From Hirudo medicinalis (Eukaryota; Annelida; Clitellata; Hirudinida; Hirudinidae): DNA of 64,000 bases. The number at the start of each line of letters is the position of its first letter. The stretch's first letter is position 1. Of the stretch, positions 14,441 through 27,736 are shown one piece after another. The notes beneath the pieces were generated by a model. That model was not told the DNA's origin and did no database searches. It was given only the letters and a program-made list of their open reading frames with translations. Made by a program: the position numbers and the translations under genes. The DNA is taken from contig MPNW01000528.1 of assembly GCA_011800805.1 (NCBI GenBank), forward strand, positions 21,140 to 85,139. Reading direction: 5' to 3'.

Positions 14441-17400
14441 ATCCATCCATCCATCCATCTAATCTATAAGTTATTCTCAAATGTAATTTGTTGAACGACA
14501 TTCAAAGATTGTTTCGATTAATTAGATCTATTAAAAATTCGTGATTATATTCACATTTTAAAAATTAACAAAAAAAATTGAAAACTAATTTTTATAATTA
14601 GTTAATTAACTAGGTTTATTTTAATTAATTTTAATTTAATAAAATAATTATTTAATCAGTATTTGTTTATTGTTATATTTTTTATGTGAAAGTGAAGTTT
14701 AAGTAATTGTGACGTCGTGTTTGTGGAGGTGTTGGAGAAGACTCCGTACTAAATAAATCTTCATTCGATGTCCAATAAGAATTAAGTAGGTCATCCATTC
14801 ATGATGGCGGCCTGAATAATTTATGTCATCCACTAATAACAATATAAACAGTTATCGTATAAGCCATTCGTTCACTCTGCTGAACTCCAACCTTTATTAT
14901 GATTGGCTGCTACTTAATATTTATGTAGGTCACTTAAATGTAAATAATATTTTAGTATAACAATATTTTAGTATGTCCTTCATTGATATTTATGTTGTTA
15001 TCGATTAATAACTTGTGACCGAATTGAGTTGTGAGTGCTAAAATGGCGAACGTAACAGAAGAGCTTTCTTTGATAAATGAAGCTATTTCCATTAGATCTT
15101 GAATATTTGTTGTAAAATAAATTAGAGAAATAAAACAATTTATGATTTGACAAGTATTTATACCAAGGTGAACATTGCATTGCGTTAATATTTGCATAAT
15201 TCCTGCTTTGAATCACAAACGACCTTTAACCTTAAAAAAACAACTCAAGAAAAAAAACCTCCTGATTGAACGAAAAATAAGAAGCATAGAATCAAAAAAC
15301 AAGAAAGAATAAGAAGCTTAGAATCAAAAACCCTCTGACAACAAAGAATGTCGTTGCACAATCGAGTTTGAATCCTCCAATTTTTACTGGAAATTTCTTC
15401 CTCGAATACTTTTATATTTCTCCAATGAATCTTTCCAATTCCCTCAAGAAGCACACGCACACGTACATACACACAAACTAACAGGCATGATTTCAAGGAC
15501 AGATATTTTCATATTTAATCAAATGAAATAAAATTAATTTTAATGAAATCAAATTCATCTATAAAATGTAATTACTGTTTTTAATGATTTTAATTTTTAG
15601 ATATAGATTAAATAATAATAATTATTATTAACTAATTAAAACAAATTGAAATGAAATAAAAAAAATAAAGTTTTGATTTATTATATATATTTTATATCTT
15701 ATTTGTTATCTTATAAATACATATCTTATTATTCAATAAATTCTTCAAGCTTATAAATTTGAAATAATGACGTGACGTTGACGTTGTCAGACAACTCGTG
15801 AGGTACGCAGAATGATTTGAACAATAAATGAGTATTTCTGAAAATTTACTTAAATAATATTAATTAATTAATTAATAATACATTCTAATATTAATAAATA
15901 ATATATTTTAGTGATGTTATTAATAAAAAATTTATATTGAATTCAATTAACAACATAAACATTAAAAATAAATTTTAAAAGTAATAATAATTATAATAAC
16001 ATTTATAAAATAATAATAATAATCATATTTACATCCACGGCAACGTTCGACTGCACAACAATGGAGTGAGGTGTGCATCCGTGAAAAGTACTTCTGTCCT
16101 TGCTTCCTTCCTCTCCACACGGACCTTGGAGACTTTTTGAATGAATAACAATCATTAAAAAATAAATTATTACTTTAATCATTTATAGAATATAACCGAT
16201 GTTTTTGAAGTATTATCCGAATAGAGCAACTGTTGGTTATAAAACTTAAATCCTTGAAAATGATTATTCACAAATTAGTGAAAAACGTTTGACATCGTGA
16301 GAGTTGCATAACATTATTGCACAGTAAAAGTTTATTCCTACAAATGAAAACATCTTTTCGAAGGAGTGGTCGTCATCATTCATGAACAAGCAAGTATTTG
16401 TGCGGTTTTAACTCAATATTTCCTTGCAAATGCCAACAAACGTGGAATTGTGATGAAGATGATGGAAATCAGTTAAAATAATCACTGGGATTAATTTAGA
16501 CGTCTATTAATATTTATTTAAGATTAAATAGCAAATTAATTTATTTGTGGACAAACGGATCTAAAATGGTAGAATAATTGAAAATGACTTTTAAAATATT
16601 ATTTGATTTGCAACAGGAAGATTTTAATGAAACGAATCTTTTGTTAATGAATCGCTTCAAGTTGAGGATTCATGTGAATGTTTCAAGTTGAGGATTCATT
16701 GGAAGGCCTCATCAGGGAATAAATTTTAAGCGATTATTTAGATTTATTAGGGCAGCATTTAAAAACCCAACTTTCAGGTGAATACATCACTCGTGAGGTG
16801 GCAAATGATGCCATTTCATCTAAACTTCATCCTCAGGAGAATCTCCTTGGCAATAAATTTTATTATTTTCACTTTTTTAACTTAATTTCATTTTTTAATC
16901 CAAGTACTTCTTGCCGTTTGTAAAAATAAAATTTATGATACCATTTTAAAAGAAACTAGAAATATGCAATTTAAATATTAATAAACAAGAAAATATGGCA
17001 GATATAATTATTCGATATTATTAGATTTAAATACATTAAAGTGTGTTTTATTCGTAAATAGAAGCTAAAATCCTAAGTAGAATGTGCGAGTATTTAGGGA
17101 ATTAAGTTACTAATATTAAATATTTGAAGTATGAAGTTATTATTATTAACTATTATTATCATCGTCGTCGTCATCGTCATCATCATCATCGTCATCATTA
17201 TCATTATCATTGTCGTTGTCGTTGTCGTTGTCGTTTGTTGTGGAAATTTAAGTGTTTAAGAGGCTTTGATCGCTATAAAACCAAATTTATGAATAAATAA
17301 ATGAAATCAAACACATATTTATTTGAAATACATGAAACGATATTTAATGGGAGTTCTACGAAAGTTCTCAACCATTTATGACAATTATTTAAATAATATG

Positions 17401-17557
17401 TAATTATACAAGTAATATAAATAAATTATAATAATATCAATAAATAATATCCTCGAGTACATCGTCGACGTCATCATCAACACCATTATCACCATCATCA
17501 TCTTCTACATCATCATCATGGTCATCGCCGTCGTCTTCGTCGTTGTCGTCGTCGTCG

Positions 17558-17610
<53 letters not shown>

Positions 17611-17612
17611 GA

Positions 17613-17643
<31 letters not shown>

Positions 17644-18140
17644 TTTCCGAATAAAAGTTTCAACGAAAAAACCTTGGGAAACATTTAATGGGGCTAAAAT
17701 TTATGGGTGGCTGTGAAGAGTTTTTGAGACGTGATTTGGGTTGGAAGTCACTCTTAAACGCTGAGATGCACCACACCCCCTCCCCATCCAACTCATCACT
17801 TTCGCTTGGAAATCGAAACGAACTGCTGATTAACTACGTGTATGTGTGTTTGTGTTTGTGTAATAATACAATGAAGGCATAAGCACGATATTGTACAAAT
17901 CTAATTATATTACAATATTATTACCTAATTATATTGTATATTATTATATAATTAATTCATTATATTTTATATAAATAACATATGAGTATATTATACATCG
18001 CTTGCGCGGCAGATGAGAAGTAATTAAAAGTTGAACAACTTTAAATCAATGACTTGGAAATCGCACACTTATTTTACGAGGCCGCATATCATCTTTCACA
18101 GAAAAACTGTTACTGCGAGATTGAAAATAGTTCAAGGTTA
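14441..18140. other. Non-coding, microsatellite-rich
   Basis: No supported gene. The region holds CAT/CGT trinucleotide arrays at 17155-17235 and 17460-17642, and AT-rich DNA. Short frames at 14952-15496 and 17688-17882 have no recognisable content. Confidence 0.55.
17460..17642. repeat. (CAT)n/(CGT)n trinucleotide array
   Basis: A nearly pure (ATC)n run of more than 100 bases, preceded by CGT-interrupted units. A smaller related array lies at 17155-17235. Confidence 0.95.
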
Positions 18141-18146
18141 TCTTGA

Positions 18147-19988
18147 AGGTCATGCTTAGCCCGGCCAATCAGCTCTGCAAATGTGACCATCCTCTCGCTC
18201 CATCATCCTCATCTCCCTCAATTGATACTGGTCGGCTTCACTTTGTTATCCATCATCATCATCACCGTCCTAGGAAACGTCCTGGTAATGATCTCGCTGA
18301 GCAGGTTTAAAACTCTGAGAACTGTATCGAATCTTCTGATCGGCAACCTGGCTGTCAGCGATTTTCTTTTGGCGACCACAGTTCTTCCTTTCTCTGCTGT
18401 GTACGAGTGTCTCGGAAGGTCAGAAGAGTTTCGTCGGTAAACTTCATTGATTACAAACAATAGCATCGTTTAAATTGTTTTCAAATTATTGAGTAGATAA
18501 GGAGGTGAAATATTGAAAGTTGAAACTAATTAGATGGATGTTCGGACGAGCAGCATGCAACTTGTGGCTCTTGGCTGATGTTTTGTACTGCACGGCGTCC
18601 ATTTGGAACATCTGCATCATCGCCCTCGACAGGTACACTGCCACTCTATTCCCCCTCTGGTCAGTCCAATCAATTCCCTCTTAACTTTTGCATCTGTTTG
18701 GTGGATTTCAATTGAATAAGTTTTTATTTTTATTTATTTAATCGAATAATTTGTCCTGTTACAAAAAGCGTTATTAGCCGTAAGTTGTATCGATTGTGAA
18801 GGTCGGTCAATGCTTAAAATATTTAAAATAACAAAATATGACATTCATTCCTCATTAAATTTCCTGGTTTGAACTTCGAGGTATCGAGAAAGAAGATCCA
18901 GTCGTCAGGCTTGTATGTACGTGGCAGCTATTTGGTTTATCGCCGCAGCAACCTGCACACCCCCTCTGTTTGGTTGGAACGACCTCTCAGAAAACTACGT
19001 CACGCACGACAACTTTTCCAGCGTGTACTTGTGCATACTTTTCCAAACTCCCAGCTATGTCGTTTATTCCGCCTGTTTCAGTTTTTACGTTCCTTTCGCT
19101 TTGACACTCCTCCTCTACCTCCAGGTCGTCTTTGTCCTCAAGAAGCGTCTCAAATTCATCAGGAAGAGAAGCGACAACTATTCGGCCATGAAACCAGTCG
19201 TTGATTGCCAACCGATCAAAACTCTTGAAAGCGGTGTAGGATTTCAGGGCCCTAGCTATGAATTTCCTCAAATTTTCTGCCACCAAGCCGAAGATCCGCA
19301 GGAGTCTGCTGATCAGAACTTCATGGATTTGAATTGCAGCACGAAAAGTCCAGTGACTCATCTGAGTGTGGGACCCGTGTTCACCATCAGCGACCAATCA
19401 AACAACTCCATCTCCGTTGAGGATGTCTCCGATGTTCATGCTGTCCTTTTGACTCCTCTGAGTCTGCACGAACAACAACAACCACGAACTAATTTCTCGA
19501 ATCGAATCTCGCTCCACGTGCCGGTTGGGAAGCTGACCTCACTCGCCGAAAACGAAGCAACATCGGAGAGTTTGAGTCCTTTATCGAGTTCAGTCCTTAA
19601 AGGTCACGACAAACATCAGAACGTGAGAAAAGCATCAATCGTGGATCGAGTGAAGACGCCACTAAAAGCAGAGAATTGTGGCGAGAACCGTGCAAGAAAA
19701 AAGCATAAAAACTGCGCAAAGAAATACGAACGACGAGAGATGAGGGCAACGTTGAGGATGGCTGTGGTCATCGGAGCGTTTTGCACGATGTGGATCGGAT
19801 TCTTCACTCTGTACCTCGTCGTGGGATTGTGCCAATCCTGCAAAATCCCGCGCTCGATCGAGGCATTCGTCTTCTGGTTGGGTTACAGCAACTCTGCCAT
19901 CAACCCCTTCCTTTACGCCATTTTCAACGTCGAGTTTAGGAAGGCTTTCAAGAAAGTTCTCGGAATTCGGACGATCAGAAAGATTTAA
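18147..19988 (+). CDS. Class A aminergic GPCR, dopamine D2-like, three visible exons
   Basis: Exons: about 18147-18418, 18534-18659 and 18881-19988, joined in phase (donors gtcaga and gtcagt). TM1-2 ([19 protein letters not shown]) lie in the first; TM3 with the amine-binding Asp ([11 protein letters not shown]) and the DRY motif (IALDRYTA) in the second. The third holds TM4-7, including TM5 serines ([16 protein letters not shown]), an intracellular loop 3 of about 200 residues, and [18 protein letters not shown] with the NPxxY motif. The short tail [11 protein letters not shown] matches D2-like receptors. The first visible exon has a stop at 18144 and no ATG, so an upstream exon with the start is missing; S-A-N-V-T gives an N-glycosylation site before TM1. 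Such receptors usually couple to Gi/o. The ligand cannot be fixed from sequence. Confidence 0.9.
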
Positions 19989-22577
19989 AGCTTTTCAAAG
20001 ACATTTTCATCTCGGCATGGGGGAGTGTAATTTACGAGGATCGCACAATGCTTTGGGCTGCTTGTGCATTCCTTCAATGTGAATCCAGATCAACACAAGT
20101 TTTTCTGTCAGTGGAATTTATGGACAGCAAATAAACAAGGCCTGCTTCGTCACCGGAATGAGAATCCAGGTGGTGATTATTCCGATGCGTTTTAAATTAC
20201 CCACCAAATTCAAAAACACGCTGTGGTTCGAGTTACTCAAGGTTGATTACAACTTGGGTTCATTCCACCGCTCCTTCAGACGTGCCCAAGAGAGATTTGT
20301 GATTCACTTGGCTGCCAAGTTGTCTCGAAAAGTCTTATCACCGTGCATATCACAAATTGGAAGGTTTTGCAAATCACTATTTGCGCGCCATAAATGTGAT
20401 GCAGACGATAACAGCATCGGCACAATGAAGCTGTTAATACAAATAAATTGCCTTCCCGGGTTTTGTGTCTCCTGCTGACCTTTGCTTTTTAGGAAATTTT
20501 CGGGGTTTTATTGGAATCCATGGTGTTCATATAAAATCAAATTTTTCATGGAAATGCAACGAAATAACTTTATTCTATTTTTTTAAGTTTTAAACTGAAT
20601 TTTTAAAAGCAAAGAAAACATTTTGCTTTTAAAATATTTTAAGTCTCAGTTAATTAATGTTGTCAAAATACAATTTCTAATAAAAATATTTCATCTCAAA
20701 TTAAATTACTACTTCTTCAAATGGATTTTTCGCTCAAAACGACCATAATTTTGTTGTTTAAAGAAATTCAGAATTTCTTCTTCCTTCGCATTCATCAGCT
20801 CTCGTCGTTGAGTCAGTTTCCTGCTTCTCCTGGAAGGATATGAGCTGCCCAAGAATTTTTAAATTATTGTTTGTTATCATTTTTTTGAAAATTAACTTTG
20901 TTTCTACATTAATTACTTGAATATGAATCTTTAGATTGTGGTTTCGTGATGAGGTATAAATATTTATTTATCAAAACATTATTTTCATTCGATTTCTTAA
21001 AACTTAATCACTCTTATAAAATAGTTTCTTCTCTTCACGAAATAGCAGACGTTGTTACAGTAACTAAAATTATAACAGCCCAAGATGCTTGTTTTAGCAG
21101 TTATTACATTCAGTGGTGACATCGGTAAATCAATGCGCATGCCCAGAATGTTGATCCACACAGAGACCTTTTTAATAAATGTTAAATTTGTGGACAATTG
21201 AATCTACTTGTGAGGAGAACAAATTGTTGAAAGCATGCTTGGAATCAAATGTTTAGAAGTCAGATGTCACATCCTCCGCTTGTATCTTGTTTCATCATTT
21301 TATTATTTCGCACAAATCGCCAAAATATCCGTTCCTTTCGCATGATGCCAGTGATCAAACGATTTTAAACACTGATCGCGTTTCATTCAACTCTTACTTA
21401 AGTTACAAAAACTTTTAAAAACTTCAATCAACAAAGAAATGACACGAGGACGGCAAATGAAATTAGTGAAGAGATTCATTAGAGATTCATAGTGAAGATT
21501 TGTCATAACCATGCAGTGAAACAATGTTGGATGGACTGCAAGACGTTTTCGTTAATTTTCTAATGCATTTAACCGAAATATGTTTTGGAAACTCTTGTCT
21601 GGACTTATTTCACTTCTCGACATTTGTGAAAGAGCTGTGATCTAACCAAGCCGGTTGACGGGTCCTAATTGTTCTGATAAGCTTTGCTTAAGCCTTCTGT
21701 CACCCCTTTGATGATAGTGCTTAACGCAATTTGCGGTGGATTCATCGCTGCCTACATGTCTTTATTTTTCAAATTGATTGCTAAAAGAGCGAAATTACAC
21801 CCTTGAAAACGTTCCGCACGACAAACTCCAATCATTCTTCCTGAGGAAGTCATCGTCGACTGTTCACTGAAGTGTTCACCCATCATCATCATCATCAGAA
21901 ACAAAAATAAACTCATCGAACCACCTGCACCTATTAAACCCAGGTCCTCAACAACAATCTGTTTGCCGCTCATAATAATTTTTTTTTAAACAACTGAGTA
22001 ATTATTTCATTTAGAATGGAATCCTCCAAGATTCAATAGTCACTTTCAAATCACACTCCTCGAATCAAACAAGAACAACATGTTTCCAAAACAAAGACAA
22101 AGTTGCATTGAAGATTTCAATTTTCCTCTTCTGATGATCGTCAAATCAGCTTGAAATGTTGCTGCAACTAACTGATCACCTCAGAACCAAAATCAAACCA
22201 GAATAAAAGCACAGCGGAAAAAACCAACGCTTGGTACCAAATTTCGCCTTTTATTCATTATTGGTTGAAAGTATATAAAATAAAAATGATTATTTTGTGA
22301 AACTGTTGTCAATATCAAAGGAATGTTCAAAAGTCATCAGTGATTGGCCATGAAAACAAGAATTTCCAACAAAATAATTGAACACTTCAAGTCTGAACAG
22401 TTATTCTAATTCAAATTATTTTCAAAAAATTATCTAAAATAACCATCAACAAAAGATGAACAATGAGATTATCAGGCTGCAAATACAAAGCAAAAGTAAT
22501 TCAGTACTTGTTCTTTTTGCGAGTATCAACCGCAACAAATACTGGGTGCAAAAGTAAGACTCATCAATAAAAATGCT
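19989..22577. other. Intergenic between GPCR and RILP-like gene
   Basis: Open frames at 20158-20478, 20997-21197 and 21752-21973 show no recognisable domain. I see no transposon ends or RNA genes. Confidence 0.5.
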
Positions 22578-25500
22578 TTAAAATGGGTGACATTTCTGAG
22601 AGGAAAGCAGAGACAGGCTGGACGAATGGAGACTGGATCTTCTATAAATAGCACCGGAGGAGGTGGAGTTTGAATTTTGGAGGGGGTCCCTTAGTGGAAT
22701 CATCCGACCGGGCGTGTTTTTCGTAGGCGACAACAAGTTTTTAAAACTGAAAATTAGACAAAAACAAAGTGAAACAAAGAAATAGAAGACACAAATGTGC
22801 AAAAAAATTAAATAATTCTTCGTAAACATTAAAGTGATCGACATGCATTCACATGCACAGCTAAACCTTGATCTCCAACTTCACCAGGAAGCGATTAAAC
22901 CTGTAATGTTTGCAGGACTGCAACTTAAATACCAATGCCAATGATCTGTTAAAATATGAAAATATGAGCATCTCGTGCAACGCAATCCCTTCGAACCTCT
23001 TTCATCTCCTGCTTTTTATTTCAAATGCTCTGCAATGAAGAGGTTTAAATGCACAACACATTAATTCCTATTATTCAGTCATTTCTCAATTATTGACTTC
23101 AACAAAATCTCAGTTACTCTGATTAAGTGTTTTGTCTCAAACAGAAATCGGAAAGAATCTATTTGGAACAAAAGGCCAATTTTTATCTATTTTGAGGCTA
23201 AAACAACAAACGTTAACGTAAAATATTCTTCGGCATAAATTTAAAAATCGAGATCTCGTCATCTTATTTAATAAGATACATTGTTATAATTATTTGTGTT
23301 CAGGCTCCTCGGTGTGTTGAGGAGAAATTAAAAAATGAAGCAGGACGATCGAGCGAACGACGGGCATCTTCCGCCAAATCACACTTAATTAAAGAGCTTT
23401 TAATTAATTAATCTCTAATTAAGCTTTTTAAAGATACAATTTATTGCTCAATTTGGAAATAAGTGGACATCTGATAAATTTTCAATCGCTTCATTGGCAA
23501 CCTCCTCGAGCTTAAGCGATCGTCACAATGACGATCGGCGTGCGGGTCGGCCGAAATGGGGTTGCGTTCCTGCGTACGGCAACAGCGGTAACGATCGTAA
23601 CGTTTCGCGTTCGCAACCCGGCCTGCGCCGCCGGGCAGGGGCGCTTTATAGTAGCCTTTTTGGTAGAGCGATTAAAAGGTGCCTTCGCATCCTATTCTGG
23701 TGAGTAAGATTGGCTAAATACAAAATACAACAATAAATATATCATTCATAATAACATTGAGTGTACTTAAATAGTCTCATAAACCTAAGCACCCCTGATG
23801 CTTGGACCATTTACATAGAGCTGTTTCCCAGGGCCTTTTATCATTGCAGGATTACAACCTCTCAAGCTAACAATGGTAAACATCATCATCATTATCCATC
23901 AGTGCTTTAAAGGTGAAACAATTCTAATCATTCAAAATTAACCGTCTCAGTGTTACGGCGCCCTTAAGAAATATGGCATTCATTATTTAAATAATAAGTT
24001 ATTGTTCAACAACTATTCACTTATTATTCAGTTATTGACCAATAATTTACAATCAGAAATGAGAACCAACAATTTCTTAATCCCCGACTGCCTCTTGAAC
24101 TTGTCCGGGTAGAGCTTCTCGTCCGGTTCTCTGTTGATCGGACCCTGAACGGGCGCGTCGGGATCGTGATCGTCGTCGTTGCCGTAATTTTTGGACGCTT
24201 CAACCTCCATCTCCCTGCAAGATCCAATGTCATTTATAAAGCATGAAATGTGGAATAACATTGCTTAAGTGAATAATCGTTGAGATTTCAAGACATTGTT
24301 CAACAAGAACAAGGAATGGTAATGATTCTTTAAAGAACAAAGTTTTGCATCGAACAGAGTACGGGCAGCTCGTCCCATTTTGAAAAACATTGATATATCA
24401 TATCATATCAATTCATTCACTCACGAGACTTGCAATAATTTCTTTATTAATATTTTATTTAATATATATACACATTTATATCACCAACTTATTTAAGCAA
24501 TAATTCCTTTGGCACTTATTTGCATTTGTCTAAATACATTGAATTCTTCACATTCATTACAATCTAAGATTATATTACAACTACAAGTAAGAGGCTCAAA
24601 TTCTATTTTTCACTTCAAAACATTTTCAACGAATTTGATGCTAAGTTCAAACGGAATAAAAATGCACATAAAATCTTTAATGGGATGTGATGGGTCAATA
24701 TGAAACATCTCATGACATCCGTCGAGCTCGAACGACCGAACCTGTTAGAATATTTAAGCAGAACCAACTCCTCCTCGAGTGCTTGAACTTTCGTCCTCAT
24801 CTCATCTCGCTGCTTCACAATTTCCTGGTGACCGAAGAAACGTTTCTGCTGTTTTGAAAGGAGTTGGAGATCCAATGATTGACAACTTAACACAGTGACT
24901 TATACCATATGTCTCCACCATTTAAGTCATCACAGCAACCACACATCCTACCAAGGCTGACATGGCCATGGCAATAGATTGAAAAATTAAGAAAAATTAT
25001 TGAAAAGATATTCGTAATGATGAATTGAATGCAATCCCAATAATTCTTCTTGAAATTAAATAATTTAATCATTCCAAAACCTCCTCGATTGAAATGTCAT
25101 CTCGGCTGAAAGTTTCGAGTCTTTTGACTTTTTCAAGAAGGAAAGCAATCTGTCTATCGCGGTCATTGAGCTGAGACTGGATGTTCGACTTTTCGAAGAT
25201 CATGTTCTGCGCTACCTTTTCCATCTGATGAGATTTTTTGTGCGACTCGCTGTTCTGCTTACACAGCTGCTTCACTCTCGTTTCAAGCTGCAAAGAAAGA
25301 AATGTGGACAAATTGCTTAAGGTGCTTTTGATGTCAAGTTGAATACAAACAAAGTTCTGCCATAAAATTTTAGCAACTTCAGTTCTTCGGAGCTTGTCGA
25401 CTCGAATTGGAGACACAAAATTGTGCAAACGTTGCCCGCAAAACGTGCTGATGCCATCGATAATCCGCATTTCGTTAACTTTCTTCGACCGAATCCGCAG

Positions 25501-27673
25501 AAATCTGAAATAGTGTTCATCGGCACACCTGTCCGCCTAAAAACTCAGTCTCCTCCGTCTTCCATAAACATCGCCAGCACCTCCCTCCTTCTTCTACTAC
25601 TCTTAAAAATCCCGTTACTTTCGATTCTCGCCTCGGCTTTAAAGAAAGTTCTGCCCCTGTCGACGAATCGCATCGTTCGGGCAATTCGTCGCATCGGCCC
25701 GCTCCTCTCCATCGACACGACTTCTGCCCCTGCGTTGGTATGCCTGCCTCTTCGATCCATTCCTTGCAACACATACAAAATAAACTTGCTAAACTTGTTC
25801 TCCTCGACCCCATCCTCGATAGCACCGACTGCCCGAAGCAATGGCACCTGTTACCGATCAACGATCGCATCACCTTCAAAATCGCCCTCGTGACATATCG
25901 AACTCTCACGACATCCAATCCACCCTATCTCCACCACCTCACTCTCCACCACCTCATTCTCCACCACCTCACTCTCCACCACCTCACTCCCCACCACCTC
26001 ACTCTCCACCACCTCACTCCCCACCACCTCACTCTCCACCACCTCACTCCCCATCACCTCACTCTCCACCCCCATGCAATAGAGACTTCTCTTATGCCTC
26101 CCCTGTTGCCTAGAATGCATTACCTCCCATCCTAAAAGCTCAACCATCCCTGGAGCTCTTCAAATTTCACCTGAAGACTCATCTCTTCAGGACACCCATG
26201 TGAAGCTAAAGAAGACACAAGGCACCTCTGATGCTATGCACATGGTGCATTACAAATTAACTATTATTATTATTATTGTTGTTGTCGTTGTTGTTGTGTT
26301 GTTGTTTTGTTGTTGTTTCCTATCACTGTACTCCACAAAATTTAACAAAACTTGATTGTGTTGATGAATTCAAACAAACCATTTCAGCGTTTGTGGTCTG
26401 TTGGTCAAGACTTTTATCCAAACTTTTGAGTTCTTCTCGTTGCTTCGAAATGATGACTTTCAATCTTTCAATCTCCTCTTGCAAGCCATTGTACTCATCA
26501 ATTACTGAAAGATGACTTAAGTCACGTTATATTTACAAGCAATTCTGAATGATGACTTGATGATTAAGTTGCTTTTCAAATTCTAAATAATATCAAAATG
26601 AAGAGAACTAAACAATATTACATCATCCATGAATCCATCACGAAAACTTGCATTCAATATTGTTGATCTCCTTGATTTTGTGTTGTTGAATGATCGAATT
26701 CAACCTGTGGTTTTCATCCTGGAGTTTAGTGATCATCTCCCTGTGAGCATGAGCTTCCATCTTCCAACTGTCCTCAATCTGTTCCAATTCCTGAAAAAAT
26801 AACTTACAATCAAAGTCATTTAAAATGCTGAAAATTATAAGAATTAAAAAATTTTAAAACACCTAAAAACGTTTTCATAAGCAAACAATTATTTAATCAA
26901 ATAGTAACCCATCAATTAACAATAAAATCACTTTTAAAATAATTTAATCGTTTAAGTCTCCTAAATAGTTTGATAATTCACGGCTTAAATTGGTTTATGT
27001 TGCTTGGCGCGGCTCCATTAGGAGTTCAATTCGTAGACACTCACAAGAGTTTCTATGACTAACATTTACATGCAGAATGTTAAACAGCTTTCAACATGAA
27101 AAGTGTCAATCGCCAGGATTAACAACATGGTGATGTAATGTTTGCTTTAATCATTTAATTCACAAATACTCATCTTGAAACTCATTTCAGTTACAAATGT
27201 GAGGTTTACATTGCTAAGTAAACTGTTAGCTAATTAATCTAATTGTTGGACATTATGAAACCTATTTTCAAGCCTTTAAATGTAAACCTTTTAACATTTC
27301 CATGAGACAAAATATGTAAACATCAGCAAATTAAACCAATTCATCCATGAAACATTATTTGTTTGTAAATGAAAAGCATTTGTGTCAAAGTAACAACAGC
27401 AACCTTTTCGAACTTTAATTTTTCTTCAGCTTTCAATTTCTTCTCAGCTTGAAGCCTCTCAACAGTGAACTTCAAGTCACATATTTCGGTATTTTCATTT
27501 TCTGAACGTTGAGTGAGTTCTTCTAAATATTCCAGGGCTCTAATCACCATAGGCATCAAACCCGTAATAGACTCCGTACCAAGTGTGTCTATCATCTTTT
27601 CAAACTGATTTCCGATTCCAGAAGCCAACTCGTAGACATCAACTGTGGTCAAAGTAGCCACAATTGATGCCAT
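22578..27673 (-). CDS. RILP-like protein (RILPL1 type), seven exons
   Basis: Exons in coding order: 27673-27404, 26790-26648, about 26515-26380, 25287-25081, 24845-24742, 24214-24071, 22746-22578; about 390 residues. The first exon is the RH1 domain (LTTVDVYELASGIGNQFEKM, then LMPMVIRALEYLEELTQ). Coiled coil follows, then the RH2 region (EIVKQRDEMRTKVQALEEEL) and the hallmark basic C-terminus QSGIKKFFKNLLSPTKNTPG. RILP-like proteins bind phosphorylated Rab8/Rab10 through RH2 and regulate ciliary and lysosomal traffic; that role is family knowledge. The exon 2-3 junction is in phase only if exon 3 begins at a weaker acceptor 11 bases upstream of the obvious one. ATG 27673 is chosen over 27736 because RH1 follows at once. 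The first intron side is duplicated upstream at 28285. Confidence 0.85.
23539..23745 (+). mobile_element. tRNA-derived SINE (copy 1)
   Basis: A tRNA-like head (gtgcgggtcggccgaa with an A-box, gttcgcaaccc as B-box, closing cctgcgc) is followed by a body with ggggcgctttatag and attaaaaggtgccttcgcat, then an AT-rich tail ending in aatacaacaataaat. The same design recurs at five other places in this window. It lies downstream of the sixth exon of the RILP-like gene, inside its last intron. Confidence 0.85.
25423..26275 (+). mobile_element. 5'-truncated L2/CR1-like LINE in an intron of the RILP-like gene
   Basis: The plus-strand frames carry reverse-transcriptase C-terminal wording: NPQKSEIVFIGTPVRLKT, then SLQHIQNKLAKLVL, WHLLPINDRITFKIALVTY and, after a repeat, a FKFHLKTHLFRTPM-type end. 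The 3' end (gcacctctgatgctatgca ... aaattaact) runs into (ATT)n and (GTT)n, as L2-like LINEs do. Frames are broken and it is inactive. The open frames on the opposite strand (25517-25918 and others) are shadows. Confidence 0.85.
25921..26070 (+). repeat. 15-bp minisatellite inside the LINE
   Basis: About ten copies of ctcactctccaccac with c/t variants. A 15-base unit keeps the frame, so it reads as repeated LHHLT or SPPPH peptides. It interrupts the LINE coding region after the SNPPYL segment. Confidence 0.95.
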
Positions 27674-27736
27674 TTGCCTATCTGGCATGAGACAAACTAC
27701 TGGCAAAAACCGATCGTCGAACAAGTTTAGGCGCAA

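Noticed and set aside
17460..17642. A CRISPR-like or satellite array
   Set aside because: It is a plain trinucleotide microsatellite without spacers.
25517..26147. Minus-strand frames of 98-133 codons
   Set aside because: They are antisense shadows of the LINE and its 15-bp minisatellite.
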